Source of the DNA: Trinickia symbiotica
GTDB taxonomy: Bacteria > Pseudomonadota > Gammaproteobacteria > Burkholderiales > Burkholderiaceae
DNA: 64,000 nt
NCBI RefSeq assembly: GCF_002934455.1
Contig: NZ_PTIR01000002.1
Span: forward strand, 186,001-250,000
Direction: 5' to 3'
The notes beneath the pieces were generated by a model that was given only the letters and a program-made list of their open reading frames with translations, was not told the origin of the DNA and did not search any database. Positions 1 to 8,780 of this stretch are shown here, piece by piece. Position 1 is the stretch's first letter. The number at the start of each line of letters is the position of its first letter. Both the position numbers and the translations under genes were made by a program.

Positions 1-306
1 GTAGCCGATTCGCGCACCGCCGGCAGTTGTCACCGCATGCGCGTCGGGGTCGACATCGACGACGCGCTGCCCGAGCAACATAGTCACTCTTCGCTCGCGC
101 CAGAAGTGCGGAGGGCGGATAAGCAGTCGTTCGAACTCCTTCGCACCCAACAGATACTCCTTGGAAAGCGGCGGGCGTTCGTACGGCAACTCCGGTTCCG
201 CGCCCAGAATGGCAATGGAACCCTCAACGTGCGCTTGTCGAAGCGCGATTGCAGTTTGTGCACCACCGTGCCCGGCACCGACGATCAGAATGTCATAACA
301 CCTCAT
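1..306 (-). CDS. FAD-dependent ferredoxin reductase, N-terminal part (runs off left edge)
   Basis: Only the first 102 codons lie in the window. The protein starts at an ATG (306-304) and opens with an FAD-binding Rossmann motif, DILIVGAGHGG (residues 5-15), followed by the PYERPPLSKEYL signature near residues 43-54. That signature is typical of rhodocoxin/putidaredoxin-type reductases, which pass electrons from NAD(P)H to a [2Fe-2S] ferredoxin. It is the last visible gene of a leftward group with a ferredoxin, a Rieske protein and two cupins, so it probably completes an oxygenase electron-transfer chain. The family is clear from the N-terminus; its redox partner is inferred from gene order. 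Confidence 0.88.
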   Translation of the reverse strand, partial: MRCYDILIVGAGHGGAQTAIALRQAHVEGSIAILGAEPELPYERPPLSKEYLLGAKEFERLLIRPPHFWRERRVTMLLGQRVVDVDPDAHAVTTAGGARIGY

Positions 307-405
307 TTTTCCCTCTGCTAAGCAGCCTCGCCGAACCCGAGATAGTTGCGGCGATCCGGCTCGCGTCTCGACTTTCCGTATGGCACTTCGCGCTTCCCAC
401 GGGCT

Positions 406-720
406 TCAGCCCTCCGGGGCAACGGTCGCCCCGAGGCCATCGAGATCGCTCGTGAGCACGATTTGGCAGGACAGTCTCGAATGTTCGTTGCGATGAGTCG
501 ACGTATCGAGAAGAGCTGACTCGTCGTCAGATATTGGCGGCAGTCGATTTTGAAACGCTGGATCGATATAAACGTGGCACGTGGCGCACGATAGACAACC
601 GCCACATAGTGCAAGAATTTCGTCCGCGCCCGATGCCCGAATGGCCTCCATGAGGGAGACGCCACCAGGCGACTCAACGGAAATTGCACACCCCTGCCTG
701 GTCGTCAACGTAAATTTCAA
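406..720 (-). CDS. [2Fe-2S] plant-type ferredoxin
   Basis: A 104-residue ferredoxin with the adrenodoxin/putidaredoxin-type cluster signature C39-x5-C45-x2-C48 and a distal C85, which together would hold one [2Fe-2S] cluster; an additional Cys42 lies within the loop. The length is normal for the family. It would carry electrons between the adjacent FAD reductase and an oxygenase that is not in the window. About 100 bp separate it from the reductase downstream and 189 bp from the Rieske gene upstream. Having both this protein and a separate Rieske ferredoxin is unusual for a single oxygenase. Confidence 0.9.
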   Translation of the reverse strand: MKFTLTTRQGCAISVESPGGVSLMEAIRASGADEILALCGGCLSCATCHVYIDPAFQNRLPPISDDESALLDTSTHRNEHSRLSCQIVLTSDLDGLGATVAPEG

Positions 721-909
721 GACTGTGCCTCCTTCAGATCATTTCCACACGTTCATCGCACTTCCTCGCGATCCGTTGTGCACTACGGCATCGGTCCGAG
801 AAAGGAGCCGGACTACAGCTCCCAATTGCCTGGAAACTGTTTAGTCGATACGGCTCTGATTCTGTAGTCGGTCGGGCGGGCGACCGACTACGCAAAGCCG
901 CCGTTGCCT

Positions 910-1260
910 TCATACGTTGTTTGAAATCCCGACGTAGATGTTTCCGTCCGCCAATTCGACGGCGAATGTCTCGAGGTGCATGATGCTGTCGCAACCTACT
1001 GTCTCGCCGGTCGCTGTATTGAACCTTAGGAAGTGCCACGGACAGACGACCTCGCCATCAACGACGCGTCCGAACTTCAATGGCCCTTGCATATGCGGGC
1101 ACCGGCTATCGAACGCAACGATTTTGCCGTGCGCGGCCGCCCTGGCAAGCGCTATCGTGCGGCCGTTAATGCCGCGCGTGATGATCGACCCGTCATTCGG
1201 AATCTCGGTTTCTGCACAAGCGAGCACATACCCCTGTGAGACCCAATCAATACCCTGCAT
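910..1260 (-). CDS. Rieske-type [2Fe-2S] ferredoxin
   Basis: A small protein of 116 residues with both Rieske cluster motifs: C54-P-H56 and, after a 16-residue spacer, C73-P-W-H76. This size and motif layout match the soluble Rieske ferredoxins (NdoA/BphF type) of ring-hydroxylating dioxygenases, and also the NirD-like family. The ATG at 1260 is preferred over longer upstream extensions because the remaining sequence is full-length and the gene then follows directly after the upstream cupin gene, whose stop codon begins at 1265 and ends at 1263. No oxygenase alpha subunit is visible; it may lie to the left of the window. Confidence 0.88.
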   Translation of the reverse strand: MQGIDWVSQGYVLACAETEIPNDGSIITRGINGRTIALARAAAHGKIVAFDSRCPHMQGPLKFGRVVDGEVVCPWHFLRFNTATGETVGCDSIMHLETFAVELADGNIYVGISNNV

Positions 1261-1262
1261 GG

Positions 1263-1859
1263 TCAGCCTCCGATATGCGGCTGTTGGGACTTGTCGCGCA
1301 CAAGCCCATAAGTCGCTGGATGAACGCCGCCGCAGTGGGGGCATGTCCTCTTTTCCTCCGTGGCATTGAAATCGGCGACCCAAACTTCGGCACTGTCGAG
1401 AAGACGATCGAAACCTCGCGGACCGATAGCGAACGACTGACGCCCCAGTGCGGTTCCGCAGCGGGGACAAGGGCAATCTATTTCCGCATGGGCGGGCTTG
1501 CCAATTGCGCCGCCGACAGCGAGCATGGTGTATTGCCCATTTTGATTGGGCAGGTCCAGCCAGATCGCATCGCAATCGAACGACAGCCAATAACCCATGA
1601 CGTTCTCAACGGTGAATGCCCTCCCTGACGCGATCTTGTGCATCACGGCGCCTTCATCATTGGAGACGATGACGGCGACTCTATTCTGATGTCGTTCGAG
1701 CAGTTGGAACTTGGGATCGCCTGGTGCGTTCGCACCAGTCCAGATTGCATACTGCCCCCGCTGCTGCCAGCCTACGGTCGTGTCTGCGAAAAGTCGCGCA
1801 AACGACATGTCCGGAGCCGGAATACGCGAGGCTGAGGGAACGTAGCCGCGGCTCACCAT
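1263..1859 (-). CDS. 3-hydroxyanthranilate dioxygenase-like cupin paralogue B
   Basis: A 198-residue protein resembling its upstream neighbour and, more distantly, the 3-hydroxyanthranilate 3,4-dioxygenase cupins. It shares the GYW strand (about residues 89-91) and the C-terminal CPHCG motif (C173, C176) with the upstream gene, plus a second cysteine cluster around C129, C131 and C134. The position that is His in paralogue A (WHIN) is Leu-Ser-Phe here, so this copy probably lacks the catalytic iron site. The ATG at 1859 overlaps the stop of the upstream gene by 7 nt, which implies translational coupling and possibly a heteromeric complex. The function is unknown. Confidence 0.7.
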   Translation of the reverse strand: MVSRGYVPSASRIPAPDMSFARLFADTTVGWQQRGQYAIWTGANAPGDPKFQLLERHQNRVAVIVSNDEGAVMHKIASGRAFTVENVMGYWLSFDCDAIWLDLPNQNGQYTMLAVGGAIGKPAHAEIDCPCPRCGTALGRQSFAIGPRGFDRLLDSAEVWVADFNATEEKRTCPHCGGVHPATYGLVRDKSQQPHIGG

Positions 1860-2506
1860 TGCAACCTCGCAGCCCTCTCTTCGGGACGGTCCGCAGGCTG
1901 CATCGCCGAATAGCCCAAAGGGTTTTTGTGTCCGCAATCCGGGCAGACCTGGTGCTTGGGGCTCGCATTGAATTCACGCACTGCGGCGAGCTCAGCGCCC
2001 CAGAATTTCCTAAAATCTTCGCCTGTCCTGCACTCGCGCATGAAGAGCAGCGTCAGGCACTTTTCGCAATACCACGCAAAACGATCAGTCTCCCGGCCAG
2101 TGGGCTTGCCCATGACGACGACGAGCCGACCTGGTTGATCGCCTTCGGGAGGAAGCGTGATGATAATTTCATCTTTGTCATTGATGTGCCAGTACCCAAA
2201 CACGTGCTGCGCGTGGTGCGGCGTACCGGCTCGCGTGACGTGAATGGAGAAGGGGGTGCGCGGCACTTCCACGAGCCCGCTCGGCCCGATTTCGAAGTTC
2301 TTGCGTGTCTCCACGAGTCCGATCGGGCTCGATTTCCCCTGACCAATATCTTCGAGCGATCGATTTTCGACAAGACGAATCCCGACCACGTTGTCGCCAA
2401 CATCCTTGAAACCAAAAAATTGCTTGACCAACGTGTCTTGAAAGTAATTCCAGTCCCTCTCGATGGACTCCAAGGGCTCGTCTATGTACAGATCTGAATA
2501 GATCAT
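1853..2506 (-). CDS. 3-hydroxyanthranilate dioxygenase-like cupin paralogue A
   Basis: A 217-residue protein with the FGYWHIND segment (H107) and the FAWYCEKC segment (about 143-150), both strongly reminiscent of 3-hydroxyanthranilate 3,4-dioxygenase (YHIN and WYC..C motifs), and a C-terminal CPDCGHKNPLGY zinc-ribbon-like motif (C188, C191). The start at ATG 2506 follows a GGAGGAGGTG ribosome-binding site, better than the upstream ATGs. It is the first gene of the group with paralogue B, Rieske, ferredoxin and reductase. It may be an iron-dependent ring-cleavage or ring-modifying enzyme; the substrate is not predictable. It is also longer than typical bacterial 3-HAO (about 175-190 residues). 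Confidence 0.72.
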   Translation of the reverse strand: MIYSDLYIDEPLESIERDWNYFQDTLVKQFFGFKDVGDNVVGIRLVENRSLEDIGQGKSSPIGLVETRKNFEIGPSGLVEVPRTPFSIHVTRAGTPHHAQHVFGYWHINDKDEIIITLPPEGDQPGRLVVVMGKPTGRETDRFAWYCEKCLTLLFMRECRTGEDFRKFWGAELAAVREFNASPKHQVCPDCGHKNPLGYSAMQPADRPEERAARLQW

Positions 2507-2627
2507 GTTGCACCTCCTCCTATGAACCACGGCATCCCAACGGAAGACGATCACCGGCAAATAAGACAACCGCCTATTGAACGACATCACCAGCAGCAAT
2601 CCGTCCTTTCTTGATCCACCAACTATA

Positions 2628-2641
2628 ATTAGTTTTCTAAT
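2628..2641. repeat. Inverted repeat ATTAG-TTTT-CTAAT
   Basis: Perfect 5-bp arms around a TTTT centre, a few bases downstream of the candidate -10 box of the cupin operon promoter. The location is right for a repressor operator. It may equally be chance in an AT-rich stretch. Confidence 0.3.
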
Positions 2642-2646
2642 GATAT

Positions 2647-2675
2647 ATGGTATGCATCCGTAATGTTATTGACAA
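2647..2675 (-). promoter_or_regulatory. Candidate sigma-70 promoter for the cupin/Rieske operon
   Basis: Read on the minus strand there is TTGTCA (2675-2670), a 17-bp spacer and TACCAT (2652-2647), in an AT-rich island about 140 bp upstream of the cupin A start. The spacing is ideal and both boxes are close to consensus. It was found by eye only. Confidence 0.45.
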
Positions 2676-2891
2676 CACGGGTTTATACGGACCATTTTAG
2701 GAGGCCACTCGACCTTGCCTACCTTTAATACCGATTGATATGCGCATATTCGGCTTGACGATAACGTCGTTGCGCGACTTTTTGCGAGGTTGCGTCAATT
2801 TCTCGCCGGATGTCTCACGGGATGCCAAGCAGCCGGGCGACGCAGGGTCGGCGTTCGGCGACCCTACCGAATTCGCGATACTGGTCCTCTC

Positions 2892-3872
2892 CTATTCCAT
2901 ATAACCGTGTTCCCGATAGTAGCGCTCAGCACCGGGATGAAGCGGTGCCCCGACACCCTGCCACATCACATAGGGATCGATGGGATAGGTCATTGCTGCA
3001 ATGTCAGACGGCTGGTGCCGATAACGCGCCTCCAGTTCGGCACGCTGTTCGACCATGATAGAGGTCACCAGGAAGGCAAGTTCTTCGTCCATGTCCTCGC
3101 GCACCAAGATCGCCCAATTCGACCAGTCCAGGCATGCCACATCTTCAGACGCCCGCAGATAGCCCTTGGGAAGAATTCCCGGCCGCAAGCCATACTTTTG
3201 GGTGAGCGCTTCCAGCGCGGGCGCCTCGTACGATAGGAATCGCATCGGCACTTGCTCAACCAGCTCGCGCCATTGCGGAACAACGATTGCCTCATTTATC
3301 ACGGCATTCGCTTGCCCCTTCGTCACGAACGGTACGCAGATCCGAGGGAAATCATGTTCGACCCACTCGCCGCCCCACGCTTCAACTTCGATGCCATGCT
3401 CTTCGAGAACCCTATCGATCACCCACATCATGAGGTTATCAGGCGTGCGAAAACCACTCGCAAGCTTGAGGGGGAACTTGCGATCGCGCAGGTCCTGGAA
3501 AGAGCTAATGCCAGTGTCTTCTCGAATCGCGAAGACGAGTCGATCGTTTTGAGGAAGCCAGCCCAACGACCGGATGGCGGGTGCTGCGCCGTCACCCGCA
3601 AAGTAGTGGCTGCCGGCGATGGCCCATTCCGGTGTCAGGTTATATGGAGTCGTAATGGTGAGATCGACCTCCCGGCTCACGAGCGCGCGAATGTTATCGC
3701 CATAGCCAGTTCCGGTTTTGATCCAGAACGTCGAGCCTGGTTCGGACTGCCAGCGCAGGTGCGCCAGTATCCATCCCGCGATGGCATGAAAGTTCGCGTT
3801 GCCCCAGTCTGCCATGGCCTTGAAGTCGACCTTTGGGCCGGTGACTTTCTCTCCTCGCTGCGTTTGTCCCAT
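2892..3872 (-). CDS. TAXI/NMT1-like solute-binding protein without signal peptide
   Basis: A 326-residue protein resembling TAXI-family (TRAP-associated) or NMT1-like periplasmic binding proteins. It contains the TGTGYGDNIRALVSREVDLTI segment pattern in its first third and a typical C-terminal region with YPIDPYVMWQGVG and LHPGAERYYRE. The ATG at 3872 follows AGGAGG, and no in-frame upstream sequence looks like a leader. The product therefore starts MGQTQRGEK and lacks a signal peptide, unlike normal members. No TRAP membrane subunit is nearby. It may be a cytosolic ligand sensor or binding protein. The gene faces a promoter with a TetR-type operator. Confidence 0.68.
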   Translation of the reverse strand: MGQTQRGEKVTGPKVDFKAMADWGNANFHAIAGWILAHLRWQSEPGSTFWIKTGTGYGDNIRALVSREVDLTITTPYNLTPEWAIAGSHYFAGDGAAPAIRSLGWLPQNDRLVFAIREDTGISSFQDLRDRKFPLKLASGFRTPDNLMMWVIDRVLEEHGIEVEAWGGEWVEHDFPRICVPFVTKGQANAVINEAIVVPQWRELVEQVPMRFLSYEAPALEALTQKYGLRPGILPKGYLRASEDVACLDWSNWAILVREDMDEELAFLVTSIMVEQRAELEARYRHQPSDIAAMTYPIDPYVMWQGVGAPLHPGAERYYREHGYME

Positions 3873-3973
3873 TCCTGCAAATCCTCCTATGTCATGTTGG
3901 TAGAGGCGCTGGCCGTCTTCGGCTCTTAAAACTGGGCGTCGATCCAAAAGGCACATTGACCTACGCCTCACTG

Positions 3974-3991
3974 ACAGTATATACGTACTGT
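3974..3991. promoter_or_regulatory. Palindromic operator ACAGTA-N6-TACTGT, likely TetR site
   Basis: Perfect 6-bp inverted arms separated by 6 bp, extended by one further matching pair. It overlaps the -10 box and part of the spacer of the promoter driving the TAXI-like gene, and lies 220 bp from the divergent TetR gene. That is the classic position for repression by a TetR-family dimer. The link to the neighbouring TetR is inferred. Confidence 0.6.
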
Positions 3992-4003
3992 TAAAACTGA
4001 CAA
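3976..4003 (-). promoter_or_regulatory. Candidate promoter of the TAXI-like gene
   Basis: On the minus strand TTGTCA (4003-3998), a 16-bp spacer and TATACT (3981-3976), both close to sigma-70 consensus. The start codon at 3872 is about 100 bp downstream. The palindrome at 3974-3991 sits over the -10 box. Confidence 0.5.
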
Positions 4004-4211
4004 GCATCGAGGCAATTGCGAACAAAGGCGTAACATTGCGCCCTCCACCGCCTCTCGGCGCCTCTTGACATGTAACAGCGCCCCGGCGAACATTCGGCCG
4101 CGTCAGCGCCGGGCAGACAAATACGGTCCACGCATGTCTTGCGGACTGCACTGGAGCGACCATGCGGTCCCGCTCTGCTAGTCCCCACGAACTCTATCGG
4201 AGGTGTAGCGA

Positions 4212-4949
4212 ATGGCCCATGACGAGAAGACTCTCCGTAGCGAGCGGAAAGAGGCCACACGTGAGCAGATTTTGATTGCAGCGACCAGGTTGCTAGCGCA
4301 ACATGGCTACGCCGCGCTACGGGTCGCCGCTGTAGCGCAAGAGGCAGGTATCTCCCTCGGTGGCTACCTCCATCACTTTGCGAGCAAGGAATCTCTCGTC
4401 GTTGCCGTGCTCGAGCGCCTGTCTACACACGTAATGGACATGGCGAAGCGGGACGCCGCACAGGACACTGGCAAGGAAGATGTCCTTGTGCTGATTGCGA
4501 ACAGCGCGCAACGCTTCTATTCGACGCCCGAATTTCTCATTTACCTTGATATATTCCTGTCGACCCGCCGTCACACATTCGTCGGCGACACGGCCATTAC
4601 ACTCGCGGCGTCGCAGCGCACGGCAATTGAGGCGCTCTGGCTGCCTCATTTGACGGCGCGCGGCATCGACGCCGATGATGCCATTCTGGTAATCCGTGCA
4701 CTGTGGGGGTTGGCTCGGGGCCTTGCCATTTCTTCGTCCCGTGAAGACGTGAAGACGGGCCCATCCGCAACAATGACCTTGGTCATCGCCGCAATACGAG
4801 CATCGCACTTCTGTGAGAGCGTTTCGCACAAAGATGGAGAACAAACGCGGGCCTCAATCAGTGACCAGAAAAATTCAACCAAGGCGGCCCGCCCCCTTCG
4901 GACGGAAGAGCGCCACGCCTCGCGTCCCCCGCGTAGCCGAAAGAATTGA
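4212..4949 (+). CDS. TetR/AcrR-family transcriptional regulator
   Basis: A 245-residue regulator. Residues about 15-62 form a typical TetR N-terminal helix-turn-helix (REQILIAATRLLAQHGYAAL, then ISLGGYLHHFASKESL). The rest is a ligand-binding helical domain, ending in a basic, probably disordered tail after about residue 205 that is not usual for the family. The ATG follows CGGAGGTG. It is divergent from the TAXI-like gene and convergent with the meta-cleavage operon end, and probably represses the TAXI-like promoter through the ACAGTA-N6-TACTGT site. Its ligand is unknown; an aromatic pathway metabolite is a reasonable guess. Confidence 0.88.
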   Translation: MAHDEKTLRSERKEATREQILIAATRLLAQHGYAALRVAAVAQEAGISLGGYLHHFASKESLVVAVLERLSTHVMDMAKRDAAQDTGKEDVLVLIANSAQRFYSTPEFLIYLDIFLSTRRHTFVGDTAITLAASQRTAIEALWLPHLTARGIDADDAILVIRALWGLARGLAISSSREDVKTGPSATMTLVIAAIRASHFCESVSHKDGEQTRASISDQKNSTKAARPLRTEERHASRPPRSRKN

Positions 4950-5051
4950 GCAGCGAGCCAATCGTTACCGCAATCGACATGCGTGAGTTCTCTTGCTGAT
5001 GGATGACGAAGGCCCAACCGCGGCACTGACTGACGCGAGCCCCGGCCCCGC

Positions 5052-6083
5052 TCAGCCGGCAGTTTGTTTTTGGCTTTGTGCTTGCAAAAGGTCCAGGGCA
5101 ACATCGACGATCATGTCCTCCTGCCCCCCGACCATTCTTCGGCGCCCCAATTCGACGAGAATATCGACAGTCTCGAGGCCATATCGCTTCGCGGCAGTCT
5201 CCGCATGACGCAGGAAGCTCGAATAGACGCCCGCGTAGCCCAGCGCCAACGTCTCACGGTCAACGCGCACGGGCCGGTCCTGCAATGGGCGGACGATATC
5301 GTCAGCCGCATTCATGAGCGCCATCAGATTACAGTCATGGACCCACCCGAGACGCTCCGCGGCAGCAATGAAAACTTCCAGTGGCGCGTTGCCGGCACCG
5401 GCGCCCATGCCGGCGAGGGACGCGTCGATACGATCGCAGCCTTCTTCCACGGCGACGATCGAGTTCGCGACGCCCAGGCTCAAGTTGTGATGTGCGTGTA
5501 TTCCTGTTTGCGTGTGAGGTCTCAACACCTGCTTTAACGCACGAAAACGCTCGCGCACGTCATTCATGCTGAGTGCGCCCCCAGAGTCGACCACGTAGAC
5601 GCACGTTGCGCCATACGACTCCATCTTCAACGCCTCCTGCGCCAATCGGTCGGGGGTCGTCATGTGACTCATCATCAGGAACCCGACCGTATCCATCCCC
5701 AGGGCGCGAGCCGTCTCGATGTGCTGACGCGATACGTCGGCCTCAGTACAGTGCGTGGCAATCCGCACGGTTCGGGCGCCGGCCGCAAACGCGTTGCGCA
5801 AATCGCGCACGGTTCCGATACCCGGCAGCAACAGCGTCGCGACCCGGGCGTGTTCCACGACATTGGCGACCGCCTCGATCCATTCGAGATCCGAGTGGGC
5901 GCCGAATCCGTAGTTGAAGCTCGATCCCGCTAACCCGTCGCCATGGGCTACCTCAATGGAATCGACGCGCGCGGCATCCAAGGCCTTGGCAATCTGCACC
6001 GCCTGGGCAACGCTGTACTGATGCCGCACAGCATGACTTCCGTCACGCAGGGTGACGTCCGAGACATAAAGTTTCTTGTTCAC
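5052..6083 (-). CDS. dmpG: 4-hydroxy-2-oxovalerate aldolase
   Basis: A 343-residue HMGL-like TIM-barrel aldolase of the DmpG/BphI/MhpE family, which splits 4-hydroxy-2-oxovalerate into pyruvate and acetaldehyde. The N-terminal [14 protein letters not shown] motif carries the catalytic Arg, metal-binding Asp and His, and a GIHAHHN motif about 190 residues in provides the metal-binding histidines. GTG at 6083 is chosen because CGGAG precedes it and it lies 10 nt after the stop of the acetaldehyde dehydrogenase gene. Homologues form a channelling complex with that dehydrogenase. It is the last enzyme of the operon. Confidence 0.95.
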   Translation of the reverse strand: MNKKLYVSDVTLRDGSHAVRHQYSVAQAVQIAKALDAARVDSIEVAHGDGLAGSSFNYGFGAHSDLEWIEAVANVVEHARVATLLLPGIGTVRDLRNAFAAGARTVRIATHCTEADVSRQHIETARALGMDTVGFLMMSHMTTPDRLAQEALKMESYGATCVYVVDSGGALSMNDVRERFRALKQVLRPHTQTGIHAHHNLSLGVANSIVAVEEGCDRIDASLAGMGAGAGNAPLEVFIAAAERLGWVHDCNLMALMNAADDIVRPLQDRPVRVDRETLALGYAGVYSSFLRHAETAAKRYGLETVDILVELGRRRMVGGQEDMIVDVALDLLQAQSQKQTAG

Positions 6084-6093
6084 GTTTGCTCCG

Positions 6094-7014
6094 TCACTCG
6101 ACAACGAGCGCCAAGGCCTGCGATTCGGCACACGCCAACGCCGCAGAAGTCATGATGTCGAGATTGCCGGCGTATTCCGGCAAATAGTGCGCCGCTCCCC
6201 GCACTTCCAGCAGCACGGTGGTTTTTAGTCCACGGATGCGACCCGCTCCCGGCAGTGCGACCTCTGCTTGTTCGAATTGCACCTCTTGCTTGAGGCGATA
6301 GCCGGGCACGTACCCCTGAACTTTCTCGACCATTGCGCCAATGCTGTCCGCCACCTGTCGCTCGTCCGCTTGTTCACTCAATGTGAACACCGTGTCGCGC
6401 ATCATCAGCGGCGGTTCCGCCGGGTTGAGAATAATGATCGCTTTACCGCATTGCGCGCCTCCCACGACCTCGATCGCGCGCGCCGTGGTTTGGGTAAATT
6501 CGTCGATGTTCGCGCGCGTTCCGGGTCCTGCGGAACGGCTGGCGATAGACGCGACGATCTCGCCATAGTGCACCCGTACCACTTTCGATACGGCGGCTAT
6601 GACCGGGATGGTCGCTTGGCCACCGCATGTGACCATATTGATGTTCTTCGTGCCACGATGAGCCTCTCCATTGACGACCGGCACCACATAAGGTCCGATC
6701 GCGGCGGGTGTGAGGTCGATCACCTGTACACCGGAATTCTCCAGGAGGCTCGCATGCTGACGGTGCGCCGCTGCCGATGTCGCGTCGAATACGAGACTGA
6801 TTTCCTCGAAGACGGGCATGCGCATCAACCCTTCGATCCCGTCGGCCGTCGTCGCAACACCGAGGCGTGCCGCTCGTGCCAACCCTTCGGAAGCTGGATC
6901 CACGCCCGCCATCGCCGCCATTTCGACGCGACTGCCCTGACGCATCACCTTGATCATCAGATCCGTGCCAATGTTGCCCGATCCGATAATCGCGACCTTT
7001 AACTTTCGATTCAC
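6094..7014 (-). CDS. dmpF: Acetaldehyde dehydrogenase (acylating)
   Basis: A 306-residue enzyme that converts acetaldehyde, NAD+ and CoA to acetyl-CoA. The N-terminus [14 protein letters not shown] is the NAD-binding motif, and C130 in [10 protein letters not shown] is the catalytic cysteine. GTG at 7014, behind AAGGAG, gives the normal DmpF/BphJ length and start; an ORF open further upstream overlaps the tautomerase gene. It lies between the tautomerase (5-nt gap) and the aldolase, its expected complex partner. Confidence 0.95.
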   Translation of the reverse strand: MNRKLKVAIIGSGNIGTDLMIKVMRQGSRVEMAAMAGVDPASEGLARAARLGVATTADGIEGLMRMPVFEEISLVFDATSAAAHRQHASLLENSGVQVIDLTPAAIGPYVVPVVNGEAHRGTKNINMVTCGGQATIPVIAAVSKVVRVHYGEIVASIASRSAGPGTRANIDEFTQTTARAIEVVGGAQCGKAIIILNPAEPPLMMRDTVFTLSEQADERQVADSIGAMVEKVQGYVPGYRLKQEVQFEQAEVALPGAGRIRGLKTTVLLEVRGAAHYLPEYAGNLDIMTSAALACAESQALALVVE

Positions 7015-7018
7015 GCGG

Positions 7019-7210
7019 CTACTCCTTCTGGGTCGATTTCGGTACGCCACCGACGCCCCAATGGGCCGCCGGCACTTCTTGAATAATTACGCGCACCGAC
7101 TCACGCGGCGCACCGAGCGCTTCAACCGCAGCCTCTGTCAAATGGTCGATTAGCGCCGCCTTCGCGTTGATCGTTCGTCCCTCAATCAACGTAACCTGTA
7201 TCAATGGCAT
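7019..7210 (-). CDS. dmpI: 4-oxalocrotonate tautomerase
   Basis: A 63-residue protein of the 4-OT family (62 residues after Met removal). Pro1 of the mature protein is the catalytic base (MPLIQV start), and the Arg residues of ILIEGR-type and SVRVII segments match the conserved Arg11 and Arg39. It interconverts the enol and keto forms of 4-oxalocrotonate between 2-hydroxymuconic semialdehyde dehydrogenase and the decarboxylase. The length and active-site residues are normal. It is tightly packed in the operon, 11 nt after the decarboxylase gene. Confidence 0.93.
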   Translation of the reverse strand: MPLIQVTLIEGRTINAKAALIDHLTEAAVEALGAPRESVRVIIQEVPAAHWGVGGVPKSTQKE

Positions 7211-7221
7211 GCGATCGACTC

Positions 7222-7992
7222 CTATTCAGCCGTATTGAATTCGACAGAACCGAGCCCTTGCATTTCGCAACGGACGTGCATCCCTGGCGCGAGGGCCTCG
7301 GCGGCCGTCGCACCGCCGGCCATCACAATCCAGCCAGCCTGCAATGGCTCCCTGGCGGCGGCGGCAAGCCGCGCCGCCGCAACGAGCGAGCGTAATGGAT
7401 GCCCCATGATTCCGGCTGTACTGCCGATTTGTCGCGCCTGACCGTCGATGCTCAGCACGAGGCCCAGATTCGAAAAGTCGCGCCGCGAATCGGCCCAGGG
7501 ACCAATCACATAACCGGACGACGAAGCGTTGTCGGCAATGACGTCCGTCAGCGAGAACTTGAAGTTTTCATAACGGGAATCAATCAATTCGAGAGCCGGC
7601 GCAATGCCCGCAACCGCATCCAGTGCCTCGACCAGACTGACGCAAGCCCCAAGCGGTTTGGCCAATAGAAATGCGAGCTCAGGCTCGACGCGCGGATGCA
7701 CGTAGCGCGAGAGCGAAACAGTGCTGCATTCCTCGAGTGCCATTTCCTCGGTCAAGCGCCCCCAGATAACGTCATGCACTCCCATCTGTGCCATCTTGGC
7801 TCGGCTCGTAAAACCCATTTTGACGCCGCTGCGTCGGTCTCCGCGGTTCAATCGTCGCGCAACGGAAGCAGCCTGTATCGCGTAGGCGTCGGACGTCGTC
7901 AGTCCTTCGAGGTCACCGAATTGCGCAATCGCACAGGCACTACGAGCGGCGTCGTCTAAACGTTGCGCGAGCATGGCAATGCGTTCGTTCAT
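7222..7992 (-). CDS. dmpH: 4-oxalocrotonate decarboxylase
   Basis: A 256-residue member of the fumarylacetoacetase-fold hydratase/decarboxylase family. The [15 protein letters not shown] segment (about residues 59-73) distinguishes DmpH/XylI decarboxylases from the hydratases; the VEPELAF motif carries a metal-binding glutamate, and [10 protein letters not shown] is also typical. It converts 2-oxohex-3-enedioate to 2-hydroxypenta-2,4-dienoate. Its ATG overlaps the hydratase stop in an ATGA arrangement (7989-7992), in keeping with the hydratase-decarboxylase complex known in this pathway. Confidence 0.93.
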   Translation of the reverse strand: MNERIAMLAQRLDDAARSACAIAQFGDLEGLTTSDAYAIQAASVARRLNRGDRRSGVKMGFTSRAKMAQMGVHDVIWGRLTEEMALEECSTVSLSRYVHPRVEPELAFLLAKPLGACVSLVEALDAVAGIAPALELIDSRYENFKFSLTDVIADNASSSGYVIGPWADSRRDFSNLGLVLSIDGQARQIGSTAGIMGHPLRSLVAAARLAAAAREPLQAGWIVMAGGATAAEALAPGMHVRCEMQGLGSVEFNTAE

Positions 7993-8780
7993 TTGTTGTC
8001 TCCGAATACGGCACGCACGGAACCCAAACCATCGATGCGTGCTTCGAATATGTCGCCAGGCCGAACCTCGACCATAGGACCGAGTGCGCCCGTCAGAACC
8101 ACGTCTCCGGCCATCAGCGGCCTGTTGCGCGATGCCATAGTGTTGGCGAGCCATACCGCGGCATTCATTGGATGGCCAAGACAAGCGGCGCCGGCGCCCA
8201 CCGATACTTGTTCTCCGCGTCGCTCCATCACCATGCCGGCCAGCCGCAAATCGAGCCCGGACAACGACACAGGCATGCTGCCGAGCACGAACGCAGAACT
8301 CGACGCATTGTCGGCGACGGTGTCGATGAAGCGAATATTCCAATCGGCAATGCGGCTGCCGACAACTTCGATGGCTGGCAGCACGAAAGCAGTCGCGCGG
8401 AGCATATCAGCGACCGTTACCCCGGGTTGGGGCAAATCCCGCTCGAGCACAAGCGCAATCTCCGCTTCAACTTTCGGCTGCATCAAGCGCATCCATGCGA
8501 TGGGCTCCCCTTCCTGGAAAGCCATGTTGTCGAACAACATCCCGAAGTCGGGTTGATCCACGCCGAGTTGCTGCTGTACGCTGCGTGCAGTCAGTCCGAC
8601 CTTGCGACCGATCAGCCGTGCGCCGCTCTCAAGTTGACGGCGTGTGTTGATCTCTTGCACGGCATAGGCATCGTCACCGTCGAATTGCGGGTACGTTTCA
8701 CGCAGCGGTGCGATCGCCTGGCCGGTGCGAGCAGCCTGCGCCAACGCATCGGCCGCGGCCAAATGGGCTTGAGCATTCAT
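7989..8780 (-). CDS. dmpE: 2-oxopent-4-enoate (2-hydroxypentadienoate) hydratase
   Basis: A 263-residue paralogue of the decarboxylase with hydratase-type residues: [20 protein letters not shown] near residue 60 and [13 protein letters not shown] for metal binding. It adds water to 2-hydroxypenta-2,4-dienoate to give 4-hydroxy-2-oxovalerate, the aldolase substrate. ATG 8780 overlaps the ALDH stop by 4 nt; an in-frame upstream start lies inside the ALDH coding region and is not used. Both gene borders overlap, so the gene sits in the middle of a translationally coupled series. Confidence 0.93.
   Translation of the reverse strand: MNAQAHLAAADALAQAARTGQAIAPLRETYPQFDGDDAYAVQEINTRRQLESGARLIGRKVGLTARSVQQQLGVDQPDFGMLFDNMAFQEGEPIAWMRLMQPKVEAEIALVLERDLPQPGVTVADMLRATAFVLPAIEVVGSRIADWNIRFIDTVADNASSSAFVLGSMPVSLSGLDLRLAGMVMERRGEQVSVGAGAACLGHPMNAAVWLANTMASRNRPLMAGDVVLTGALGPMVEVRPGDIFEARIDGLGSVRAVFGDNK

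Larger units (their letters stand above)
2507..2891. other. Intergenic region, AT-rich, no gene seen
   Basis: This 385-bp gap separates the cupin operon start from the stop of the TAXI-like gene. The part from about 2620 to 2760 is markedly AT-rich and holds the candidate promoter and small inverted repeat described separately. I see no convincing coding sequence. Confidence 0.6.
3873..4211. other. Divergent intergenic region between TAXI-like and TetR genes
   Basis: This 339-bp region holds the promoter and operator described above near 3974-4003. Nothing further is recognisable between about 4010 and 4200, apart from the GGAGGTG ribosome-binding site of the TetR gene just before 4212. Confidence 0.55.
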
